A stretch of 40,776 nt of DNA, taken from NCBI GenBank assembly GCA_017476785.1, contig JAFUZD010000092.1, positions 1 to 40,776 on the forward strand, written 5' to 3'. The notes under the pieces are model-generated. The model saw only the letters and a program-made list of their open reading frames with translations. It searched no databases and was not told the DNA's origin. Shown here piece after piece: positions 25,956-33,823 of the stretch. Each line of letters begins with the position of its first letter. Position 1 is the first letter of the stretch. A program made the position numbers and the translations under genes. This stretch comes from Prevotella sp. Its GTDB lineage: Bacteria; Bacteroidota; Bacteroidia; Bacteroidales; Bacteroidaceae.

Positions 25956-25985
25956 TTGTCCTGCGCCCGACATTCCGTAACTTTG
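25956..25985 (+). promoter_or_regulatory. proximal promoter of the purH/mre operon
   Basis: TTG at 25956-25958, a 19-base spacer and TAACTTTG at 25978-25985, 38 bases upstream of the ATG at 26024. Confidence 0.7.
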
Positions 25986-26023
25986 TGGCCACTTTCATTC
26001 TAAGGATTATATAACGTTATATT

Positions 26024-26623
26024 ATGGCTGATACAAAGAAAATCAAGACTGCGCTCATCTCGGTATTCCATAAAGATGGGCTGGACGAATTGCTGAAAAA
26101 ACTGAACGAGGAGGGCGTGAAGTTCCTCTCGACAGGAGGTACGCAGAAGTTTATTGAAGAACTGGGTTACGCGTGCGAGAAGGTGGAGAACGTGACGACG
26201 TACCCCTCTATTCTCGGCGGGCGCGTAAAGACACTGCATCCGAAGGTGTTCGGAGGCATTCTGGGTCGCCGCGACAATGAGGGCGACCGTGAGCAGATGG
26301 CTCAATACGAGATTCCGGAAATCGACCTCGTCATCGTAGACCTCTATCCGTTTGAGCAGACGGTGGCCAGTGGAGCCAGCGAGGCAGACATCATCGAGAA
26401 GATAGACATCGGCGGCATCTCGCTCATCCGGGCCGGTGCCAAGAACTTCAACGACGTGGTCATCGTGCCGTCGAAGGCCGAATACGGCGTGCTGCTGGAC
26501 ATCCTGAACGCACAGGGTGCAGCAACCACTTGGGAGCAGCGCCGCCAGTTTGCCACGCGCGCATTCGGGGTCAGCTCGCACTACGATACCGCCATCCACG
26601 CTTGGTTTAGTAAAGAAGGGTAA
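26024..26623 (+). CDS. stand-alone IMP cyclohydrolase domain (PurH N-terminal half)
   Basis: This 199-residue protein equals the N-terminal MGS-like IMP cyclohydrolase domain of PurH/ATIC, which closes FAICAR to IMP. The family blocks KTALISVFHKDGL, FLSTGGT at 34-40, GGRVKTLHP at 65-73, DLYPFE and IDIGGISLIRAGAKN (127-141) are all intact. Normal PurH is about 510 residues with a C-terminal AICAR transformylase. Here a clean TAA follows FSKEG exactly at the interdomain linker, and mreB starts 29 bases later with no remnant between. The formylation step must be supplied elsewhere if the pathway works. It heads the cell-shape operon. Confidence 0.93.
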   Translation: MADTKKIKTALISVFHKDGLDELLKKLNEEGVKFLSTGGTQKFIEELGYACEKVENVTTYPSILGGRVKTLHPKVFGGILGRRDNEGDREQMAQYEIPEIDLVIVDLYPFEQTVASGASEADIIEKIDIGGISLIRAGAKNFNDVVIVPSKAEYGVLLDILNAQGAATTWEQRRQFATRAFGVSSHYDTAIHAWFSKEG

Positions 26624-26652
26624 AAGATAACAACAGAAGGAAAAGTAGAATT

Positions 26653-27675
26653 ATGGGATTTTTTAGTTTTGTGCAAGAAATCGCAATGGACCTCGGTACG
26701 GCCAACACGATTATTATCAGCGATGACAAGATCGTGGTAGACGAGCCGTCGGTCGTTGCCCTCGACCGCCGCACCGACAAGATGATTGCCGTGGGCGAGA
26801 AAGCGAAGATGATGTATGAAAAGACGCACGACGGCATCCGCACCATTCGCCCGCTGCGCGACGGTGTGATTGCCGACTTCTCGGCCTGCGAGCAGATGAT
26901 GCGCGGGCTTATCAAGATGGTGCATACCGGCAACCGGCTGTTCTCGCCGTCGCTGCGTATGGTCATCGGTGTGCCCTCGGGCTCTACGGAAGTGGAGCTG
27001 CGCGCCGTGCGCGACAGTGCTGAGCACGCCGACGGCCGCGACGTCTACCTGATTTTCGAGCCGATGGCTGCCGCTATCGGTATCGGTCTCGACGTGGAGG
27101 CACCGCAGGGAAATATGATTGTCGACATCGGCGGCGGTACGACGGAGATTGCCGTCATCTCGCTGGGCGGTATCGTGGCCAACAACTCCATTAAGGTGGC
27201 TGGCGACGACTTGACTGCCGACATTCAGGAATATATGAACCGCCAGCATAATGTGAAAGTCAGTGAGCGTATGGCTGAGCGTATCAAGATTCACGTGGGC
27301 TCGGCACTGACCGACCTCGGCGACGATGCGCCCGAAGACTACGTGGTCTATGGCCCGAACCGCATCACGACGCTGCCGATGGAAGTGTCGGTGTGCTATC
27401 AGGAGGTGGCCCACTGTCTGGACAAGACGATTGCGCGCATTGAAACGGCTGTGCTCTCGGCCCTCGAGAACACGCCGCCGGAGCTCTATGCCGACATCGT
27501 GCAGAACGGCATCTGGCTGACGGGCGGCGGCGCACTGCTGCGCGGACTGGACCGACGGCTGGAGGAGAAAATCAATATCCCCTTCCACGTGGCAGAGGAC
27601 CCGCTCCACTGCGTGGCCAACGGTGCCGGCATCGCCCTGAAGAACGTAGACCGCTTCTCGTTCTTGATGCGATAG
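26653..27675 (+). CDS. mreB: rod-shape-determining protein MreB
   Basis: This 340-residue bacterial actin polymerises beneath the inner membrane and positions the elongasome. It shows the first phosphate loop DLGTANT at 13-19, the second near 156-165 (VDIGGGTTEIAVISLGG region), and the C-terminal adenosine motif LTGGGALLRGLD. The hydrophobic start MGFFSFVQEIAMD is typical of Bacteroidota MreB. It leads mreC by 92 bases that contain a stable stem-loop. Length is normal. Confidence 0.97.
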   Translation: MGFFSFVQEIAMDLGTANTIIISDDKIVVDEPSVVALDRRTDKMIAVGEKAKMMYEKTHDGIRTIRPLRDGVIADFSACEQMMRGLIKMVHTGNRLFSPSLRMVIGVPSGSTEVELRAVRDSAEHADGRDVYLIFEPMAAAIGIGLDVEAPQGNMIVDIGGGTTEIAVISLGGIVANNSIKVAGDDLTADIQEYMNRQHNVKVSERMAERIKIHVGSALTDLGDDAPEDYVVYGPNRITTLPMEVSVCYQEVAHCLDKTIARIETAVLSALENTPPELYADIVQNGIWLTGGGALLRGLDRRLEEKINIPFHVAEDPLHCVANGAGIALKNVDRFSFLMR

Positions 27676-27701
27676 GCGGCGGGATAAAACAACGTAAGAA
27701 C

Positions 27702-27750
27702 AGAGCTTAAAGATGGGAGCAGATACTGAATGCCTTCGTCTTTAAGCTCT
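27702..27750 (+). other. 12-bp perfect stem-loop between mreB and mreC
   Basis: AGAGCTTAAAGA (27702-27713) and TCTTTAAGCTCT (27739-27750) are exact complements around 25 bases, 26 bases after the mreB stop. No T-run follows, so it looks like an mRNA-stabilising or processing stem rather than a full terminator. Confidence 0.75.
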
Positions 27751-27767
27751 CATCTGACAAATAGCGT

Positions 27768-28637
27768 ATGCGAAATCTACTGGAGTTCCTGCAAAAGTAC
27801 CACCATTGGTTCTTGTTCGTCGTGCTGGAGGTCGTCAGCGTCATCCTGCTGTTCCAGTACAACAGCTACCAGAGCAGCGTATGGTTCTCATCGGCCAACG
27901 CCGTGGCCGGCAAGATCTATGAGTGGGATTCGACCGTGAAGTCCTTTTTCTCTCTGATGAGAGTCAATGAGGAACTCACGCTGAGGAACTTTTATCTGGA
28001 GCGACAGGTGAGCCAGCTGCGCCGTCTCTATGCCGAGCAGACACAGGACACCACCGTGGTGGAGCGCAACGAGCTGCTCTTCCTGAGCCAGTACAAGCTG
28101 ATTCCGGCGAAGGTGGTGACCAACGAGCTGAACAAGAAGGACAACCTGATGACCATCAACCGCGGTGAGGCCGACGGCGTGGAAGTGGGAATGGGCGTAG
28201 CCTGCGGGCAGGGCGTCGTGGGCGTGGTCTATCTGACGGGCCGCAACTATTCGGTGGTGATACCCATCTTGAACACCTCCTCGTCGCGCATCAGTTGCAG
28301 CATTCGCGGCCGTGGCTATTTCGGCGCGCTGCGCTGGTATGGCGGTGATGCAGGAGTGGCCTATCTGGAAGATATTCCCCGGCACGCGCACTTCAAGAAA
28401 GGCGACTGGGTGGAGACCAATGGCTATTCCTCCATCTTCCCTCCGGGAGTCTCTGTGGGGCGCATCGAGAAGGTCTACAACTCGCCCGACGGACTGTCGT
28501 ACCGGATGAAGCTGCGCCTGTCTACTGACTTCGGCTGTCTGCGTGACGTCGTGGTCATCAGCGATAAGGGAATAGCAGAGCGCACCCGCCTGCTGCGCGC
28601 GGCAGAAGACTCGCTGAGGTTGAACGTGAAGGAATAG
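27768..28637 (+). CDS. mreC: rod-shape-determining protein MreC
   Basis: This 289-residue bitopic inner-membrane scaffold of the elongasome bridges MreB/MreD to PBP2. It has a short cytosolic N-terminus, one membrane helix at about 13-30 (WFLFVVLEVVSVILLF), a coiled-coil region at about 60-95, and the paired beta-barrel domain with NRGEADGVEVGMGVACGQGVVG and the later SSSRISCSIRGRGY block. It is followed by mreD after 13 bases. Confidence 0.93.
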   Translation: MRNLLEFLQKYHHWFLFVVLEVVSVILLFQYNSYQSSVWFSSANAVAGKIYEWDSTVKSFFSLMRVNEELTLRNFYLERQVSQLRRLYAEQTQDTTVVERNELLFLSQYKLIPAKVVTNELNKKDNLMTINRGEADGVEVGMGVACGQGVVGVVYLTGRNYSVVIPILNTSSSRISCSIRGRGYFGALRWYGGDAGVAYLEDIPRHAHFKKGDWVETNGYSSIFPPGVSVGRIEKVYNSPDGLSYRMKLRLSTDFGCLRDVVVISDKGIAERTRLLRAAEDSLRLNVKE

Positions 28638-28650
28638 AAAGGAGAAACGT

Positions 28651-29151
28651 ATGTCCATCGATATATTCAAACGCATATTATTATTCGTCATCTTCTGTCT
28701 GGTTCAGTCGCTGATACTGAACCATATCCATCTGTTCCATTGCGCCACCCCGTTGCTCTATGTCTATTTCGTGGCAATGTTTCCCCGGCGCTATCCCAAG
28801 TGGGGTATCCTGCTTTGGAGCTTTATGCTGGGCTTGGTGATTGACACCTTCTCCAACACGCCGGGTGTGGCGGCAGCCTCATTGACCCTGATAGGTGCCA
28901 TCCAGCCCTATTTCCTCGAGCTCTTTGTCCCCCGCGACTCTATCGACGAGCTGGTTCCTTCAATGCGCAATCTCGGCATCACCAAGTATACCTACTATAT
29001 CTTTGTGCTGGTGTTGCTGTATTGTCTGGTGTTCTATGCCATCGAGATGTTCAATTTCGCCAATTGGCTGCATTGGCTGGAGTGCGTCGGAGGAAGTGCC
29101 ATACTGACCATCGTGCTGATTCTGACCTTTGAAAGCGTGGGGAAGAAGTAG
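28651..29151 (+). CDS. mreD: rod-shape-determining protein MreD
   Basis: This 166-residue protein has five to six hydrophobic segments, matching MreD, the small membrane partner of MreC that helps activate PBP2. Sequence signature is weak, as usual for this family. The call rests on size, topology (start MSIDIFKRILLFVIFCLVQ, end LTIVLILTFESVGKK) and the position between mreC and mrdA, three bases from the latter. Confidence 0.9.
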   Translation: MSIDIFKRILLFVIFCLVQSLILNHIHLFHCATPLLYVYFVAMFPRRYPKWGILLWSFMLGLVIDTFSNTPGVAAASLTLIGAIQPYFLELFVPRDSIDELVPSMRNLGITKYTYYIFVLVLLYCLVFYAIEMFNFANWLHWLECVGGSAILTIVLILTFESVGKK

Positions 29152-29154
29152 GAG

Positions 29155-31008
29155 ATGAAAGATTTCGAGCTGGACAACAGGCGTTATGTGATAGGAGGGG
29201 TGGCCATTACGATAGTGGTCGTCTATATCATCCGGCTGTTTGCTCTTCAGGTGATGAGCGACGACTACAAGAAGAATGCCGACTCAAACGCCTTTCTCAA
29301 GAAGATAGAATATCCCTCGCGTGGCATCATTACCGACCGTAATGGCGAATTGCTGGTGTACAATCAGCCGGCTTACGACATAATGGTGATAATGAACGAA
29401 GCGAAGGACCGACTCGACACACTGGAGTTCTGCCGCACGATGAACATCACGAAGGAGGACTTCGTCCAGCGGATGGAAACGATTAAGGACCGCTCGAAGA
29501 ATCCCGGCTACTCCCGCTTTACGCAGCAGCTCTTTATGAGCCAGATTTCCGATAAGGACTTCTCCGTGTTTCAAGAGAAGATGTTCCGCTTCCCCGGCTT
29601 CTACGTCCAGCGGCGCAGCATCCGCCAGTATCAGTTCCCTTATGCGGCCCACGTGCTGGGCGACGTGGCAGAAGTGTCGCCGGCTGACATCGAAGAAGAC
29701 GACTACTACCAGCCTGGCGATTACATCGGCAAGCTGGGCGTGGAGCGCAGCTACGAGAAGCAGCTGCGCGGAGAGAAAGGAATGCAGATTCTGTTGCGCG
29801 ATGCGCACGGTCGCATACAGGGCCGTTATCAGAACGGGGCACTTGACCGCAAGCCCGTGGCCGGCAAGAACCTGACACTGGCTATCGATGCCAAGTTGCA
29901 GGCACTTGGCGAGCGGCTGATGGAAGGGAAGATTGGCAGTATCGTGGCCATTGAGCCTTCGACGGGCGAAGTGCTGTGTATGGTGTCCTCGCCCTCGTAC
30001 GACCCGCGGATGATGGTGGGTCGGGCGCGCTCCAAGAACCACCATCAGCTGAGCCAGAACGTGTGGAAGCCATTGCTCAACCGCTCGATAATGGGTATGT
30101 ATCCGCCCGGCTCTACGTTCAAGACGACGCAGGGACTCACCTTCGTGACCGAAGGCATCACGCATCCCACTCAGACGGCTTATCCCTGCCAGCGAGGGTT
30201 CAACTATCGCGGCCTGCACGTGGGCTGCCACGGCCACGCCGCGCCGCTGCCGCTCGTGCCCGCCCTGTCTACCTCGTGTAATGGCTATTTCTGCTGGGGA
30301 CTCTATTATATGATAGGTAACCGCACTAAATATAAGACCGTGCAAGAGGCAATGAACCGCTGGCGCGACTATATGGTGAGTATGGGGTTCGGTTATCGGC
30401 TCGGCGTCGACCTACCGGGCGAGAAGCGTGGGCTGATTCCAAATGCCGAGTTCTATGACAAAGCCTATAAGGGCTCGTGGAACGGACTGACCATCATCTC
30501 TATTGCCATCGGGCAGGGCGAGGTCACCGCAACGCCTTTGCAGATAGCCAATCTGGGGGCTACCATAGCCAACCGTGGCTATTTCTATGCACCCCACGTG
30601 GTGCGCAAAGTGCAGGGCGAACCGTTGGACACGGCCTTCACGCGCCGCCACTATACTAAGGCCAGCCGGTCGGCTTATGACTATGTGGTGCAGGGAATGC
30701 GCGCCTCGGTGCTGGGCGGAACGTGCCACGAGCTGAGCAAGTATAGCTTTATGGCCTGTGGAAAGACAGGAACGGCCCAGAATCGCGGGCACGACCATTC
30801 CGTGTTTATGGGATTCGCTCCGATGGATAAGCCCCGCATTGCCGTGGCCGTCTATGTGGAGAACGGCGGATGGGGTGCCACCTATGGCGTGCCCATTGGC
30901 GGCTTGATTATGGAACAATATATTAACGGGAAACTCTCGGAGGCTTCTGAGCATAAAGCCACCGAGTTCCAACATCGACATATTGCCTATGGTTCGACAA
31001 GCAGATAG
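29155..31008 (+). CDS. mrdA: penicillin-binding protein 2 (elongasome transpeptidase)
   Basis: This 617-residue class B PBP crosslinks peptidoglycan during cell elongation. It is an inner-membrane protein with one N-terminal helix (about 11-32), a pedestal domain (about 50-235) and a periplasmic transpeptidase domain. The active-site motifs are S320-T-F-K323, S374-C-N376 and K537-T-G539. Cys345 and Cys358 flank the segment before SxN, as in several PBP2 proteins. Its 3' end overlaps the start of rodA, pointing to coupled translation. Confidence 0.96.
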   Translation: MKDFELDNRRYVIGGVAITIVVVYIIRLFALQVMSDDYKKNADSNAFLKKIEYPSRGIITDRNGELLVYNQPAYDIMVIMNEAKDRLDTLEFCRTMNITKEDFVQRMETIKDRSKNPGYSRFTQQLFMSQISDKDFSVFQEKMFRFPGFYVQRRSIRQYQFPYAAHVLGDVAEVSPADIEEDDYYQPGDYIGKLGVERSYEKQLRGEKGMQILLRDAHGRIQGRYQNGALDRKPVAGKNLTLAIDAKLQALGERLMEGKIGSIVAIEPSTGEVLCMVSSPSYDPRMMVGRARSKNHHQLSQNVWKPLLNRSIMGMYPPGSTFKTTQGLTFVTEGITHPTQTAYPCQRGFNYRGLHVGCHGHAAPLPLVPALSTSCNGYFCWGLYYMIGNRTKYKTVQEAMNRWRDYMVSMGFGYRLGVDLPGEKRGLIPNAEFYDKAYKGSWNGLTIISIAIGQGEVTATPLQIANLGATIANRGYFYAPHVVRKVQGEPLDTAFTRRHYTKASRSAYDYVVQGMRASVLGGTCHELSKYSFMACGKTGTAQNRGHDHSVFMGFAPMDKPRIAVAVYVENGGWGATYGVPIGGLIMEQYINGKLSEASEHKATEFQHRHIAYGSTSR

Positions 31009-32458
31009 ACAGCCGAGCGTGCTTCGCTCGTTAGACTGGTGGACCATTCTGATCTACGTCGCCCTGCTCACGTTTGGGTGGATCAGCGTGTGCGGTGCCA
31101 GCTATACGTATGGCGATACTGACATCTTCAGCCTGACCACGCGCTCGGGAATGCAGATTGTATGGATAGGTACGTCGGTGATGCTGGGCTTCGTCATCCT
31201 GATGCTCGACGACCGCTTCTACGACACGTTTGCCTACATCCTCTATGCCGTGTTGCTGCTGTTGCTCTTTGCGACTATCTTCAATCCTCACAGCATCAAA
31301 GGCTCGCGTTCGTGGCTGGTTCTCGGTCCACTGCGTGTTCAGCCGGCAGAGTTTGCCAAGTTTGCCACGGCGTTGGCGCTGGCCAAGTTGATGTCTACGT
31401 ACGGGTATAACATTCACAAGCTGAAACATTTTGCGGCCACGCTGGTCGTCATCCTCTTGCCGATGCTCTTCATCGTGCTGCAGCGCGAGACCGGTTCCGC
31501 GCTGGTCTATCTGGCATTCTTCCTGATGTTCTACCGTGAGGGAATGCCCGGTTCCATTCTCTTCACCGGCGTGGCGATGGTCATCTATTTCGTTGTGGGC
31601 ATCCGTTTTGCCGACGTGATGCTGGCCCATACGCCCACCTCCATCGGGCGCTTTGTCGTGTTGCTGCTCATTCAGCTGTTCACCACCGGGATGGTCTACA
31701 TCTATTGCCGCGACCGGCAGCAGACGTTCCGTATCCTGTTCTACATCGTGGGCATCACGCTGCTCAGTCTGCTGTTCTCGCTCTTTGTCATCCCGTTCGA
31801 CATCGTCTGGGTGCAGCTGGTGCTGATGGCACTGCTCATCGGCTATCTGTTGTGGCTGGGGCTAAGCACCCGCTTGCGCAACTATTTCTTCATTGCCCTC
31901 TTTGCGCTCGGCTCCGTCGGTTTCTTCTATGGTGCCGACTTTATCCTCAACAACGTGATGGAGGTGCACCAGCGTACGCGCATCAATGTGCTGCTCGGGC
32001 TGGACGAGGATTTGCGCGGTGCGGGCTACAATGTCCATCAGAGCGAGATAGCCATCGGTTCTGGCGGACTGGAGGGTAAGGGCTTCCTTAACGGCACGCA
32101 GACCAAGCTCAAGTTCGTGCCCGAACAGGACACCGACTTCATCTTCTGCACCGTGGGCGAAGAAGAAGGCTTCTTCGGTTCGGCCGGTGTGCTCCTCCTG
32201 TTTCTCGCCCTCATCCTGCGGCTCATCCATTTGGCCGAGCGGCAGACATTCCGCTTTGGGCGTATCTATGGCTATTGTGTGCTCAGCATCTTCTTGTTCC
32301 ACGTCTTTATCAACGTGGGAATGGTGCTCGGCCTGACCCCTGTTATCGGCATCCCGCTGCCATTCTTTTCGTATGGCGGCTCGTCGCTGTGGGGCTTCAC
32401 CATCTTGCTGTTTATCTTCCTGCGCATTGATGCAGGACGCAATCTGGGACGAAAATAG
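30989..32458 (+). CDS. rodA: SEDS peptidoglycan polymerase RodA
   Basis: This is a 489-residue polytopic glycosyltransferase of the SEDS family that extends glycan strands from lipid II with PBP2. About ten hydrophobic segments are visible. The signature region around residues 340-380 reads HQSEIAIGSGGLEGKGF and later KFVPEQDTDFIF, and the end PLPFFSYGGSSLW is characteristic. The ATG at 30989 lies inside the mrdA reading frame (20-base overlap). A TTG at 30983 is possible but less likely. Confidence 0.95.
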   Translation: MVRQADRQPSVLRSLDWWTILIYVALLTFGWISVCGASYTYGDTDIFSLTTRSGMQIVWIGTSVMLGFVILMLDDRFYDTFAYILYAVLLLLLFATIFNPHSIKGSRSWLVLGPLRVQPAEFAKFATALALAKLMSTYGYNIHKLKHFAATLVVILLPMLFIVLQRETGSALVYLAFFLMFYREGMPGSILFTGVAMVIYFVVGIRFADVMLAHTPTSIGRFVVLLLIQLFTTGMVYIYCRDRQQTFRILFYIVGITLLSLLFSLFVIPFDIVWVQLVLMALLIGYLLWLGLSTRLRNYFFIALFALGSVGFFYGADFILNNVMEVHQRTRINVLLGLDEDLRGAGYNVHQSEIAIGSGGLEGKGFLNGTQTKLKFVPEQDTDFIFCTVGEEEGFFGSAGVLLLFLALILRLIHLAERQTFRFGRIYGYCVLSIFLFHVFINVGMVLGLTPVIGIPLPFFSYGGSSLWGFTILLFIFLRIDAGRNLGRK

Positions 32459-32464
32459 AAATCA

Positions 32465-33823
32465 ATGGGGCGTGTCTGGTGTATCAAACGGGAAGAGTGG
32501 GCTGCTGCTGCAGTGGCATTGCTGGTGTTTGTGGCAGAGAACATCCTGATGATAGGCAAGTATTACAGCCTGTTCACCCGTGGCGGCCGCGTGGCTTTCT
32601 GGTCCATCTTCAGCGGTCACTTCACTGTTTCGGGCTTCGACAGCTACATCTATCTGATACTCTCCCATTGGAAAGTGTATTACACCCTGTACCGTCATCC
32701 GCTGCTGCCGCTGTTCCTTTGGCCTTTTGCCAAGCTGAACAAGTGGCTGATGACGACCTACGAGCACAATTTCGCCGTCTATATCGTGGGTGCGCTGCTG
32801 GTTGTCAGCAGTCTCTATGCCTTTGTCTTCCTCTATCGCATCTTGCGTGAGCTGGTAGGTCTGCGACGCTGGGATGCCACCCTGCTGTCGGCCCTTTTCT
32901 TTTCCTTTGCCGGGATAATGCTCACGAGCGTCGTTCCCGACCATTTCTGCTATTCGATGACGCTCATCCTGCTGACGCTCTATCTTGCAGGGCGGCATCT
33001 GAAGAGTGGCACGCCGATGCCCGGCTGGCAGACGGGGCTGCTGTTCTTCTTTACCTCCGGCATTACGCTTACCAACGGTCTCTTTGTCCTTCTGGCCGCC
33101 TTCTTCTGCAATGGTGGCCGCCGCTTCTTCCAGTGGCGCCATCTCGTTCCAGCCTTCGTCCTCCCTCTGCTACTCGTCGTGGCGGGTTATTTGTTTCTCG
33201 ACATCACCGTGGTGCGGCCCGATACGCGGGTGCAGCAGGCACGCATCGAAAAACGGATGAAGACCGATGCACGGTTTGCCCAGCGTGTACGGGCTCACGA
33301 GGCGTGGATGAAGACGCGCACCTCGTCGAACAATACCTATACCCAGTGGATTGACCTACGCACGTCGCGCTGGGACACCGCCGTAGAGAATCTTTTCGGC
33401 GAGACCATCCAGCTGCACACCGACTATCTGTTGCAGGACACCAACCGCACGCGCCCCATCATCGTGCGCTATCGCCACGCCTATAACTATGTGGTCGAGG
33501 CAGTGCTGTTGCTGCTCTTTGCGGCCGGTTGCTGGGCTGGGCGCAGGGAACGCTTCTTCCAGCTGGTGATGGCGTGGTTCCTATTTAATATGGTGCTGCA
33601 CATCGGTATCGGCTTTGCCCTGACCGAGGTCTACATTATGGGCGCTCACTGGCTCTTTGCGTTGCCAATAGCGGTGGGCTATCTGTTGGGCATCCGTGGA
33701 GAGGGGAGGGGACGCGTGACCCGAAACGGTCTCCGCCTGCTCATTGCCGGCCTCACGCTCTACCTCTGGATTTATAATGGAAGCCTGTTTTATCAGTATA
33801 TGCAAATCACAATCGGACGATGA
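32465..33823 (+). CDS. polytopic membrane protein, family not firmly assigned
   Basis: This 452-residue inner-membrane protein has roughly ten hydrophobic segments and one large extramembrane loop (about 255-345, rich in Arg and Thr). Early features are FDSYIYLILSHWKVYYTL, then HPLLPLFLWPFAKLN and a VPDHFCYSMTLILL segment. The layout (short Asp-containing first loop, HPLLP motif) recalls lipid-linked GT-C glycosyltransferases. I believe related Bacteroidota proteins are catalogued as a domain of unknown function, but I cannot assign one with certainty. It begins 6 bases after rodA and overlaps the TagF-like gene by ATGA, so it is part of the same transcript. A glycan role is inference. Confidence 0.8.
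   Translation: MGRVWCIKREEWAAAAVALLVFVAENILMIGKYYSLFTRGGRVAFWSIFSGHFTVSGFDSYIYLILSHWKVYYTLYRHPLLPLFLWPFAKLNKWLMTTYEHNFAVYIVGALLVVSSLYAFVFLYRILRELVGLRRWDATLLSALFFSFAGIMLTSVVPDHFCYSMTLILLTLYLAGRHLKSGTPMPGWQTGLLFFFTSGITLTNGLFVLLAAFFCNGGRRFFQWRHLVPAFVLPLLLVVAGYLFLDITVVRPDTRVQQARIEKRMKTDARFAQRVRAHEAWMKTRTSSNNTYTQWIDLRTSRWDTAVENLFGETIQLHTDYLLQDTNRTRPIIVRYRHAYNYVVEAVLLLLFAAGCWAGRRERFFQLVMAWFLFNMVLHIGIGFALTEVYIMGAHWLFALPIAVGYLLGIRGEGRGRVTRNGLRLLIAGLTLYLWIYNGSLFYQYMQITIGR

Noticed and set aside
26624-26652. Remnant of a PurH transformylase domain after the stop
   Set aside because: Only 29 bases separate the stop from mreB. There is no room for a remnant, so the frame is cleanly short rather than frameshifted here.
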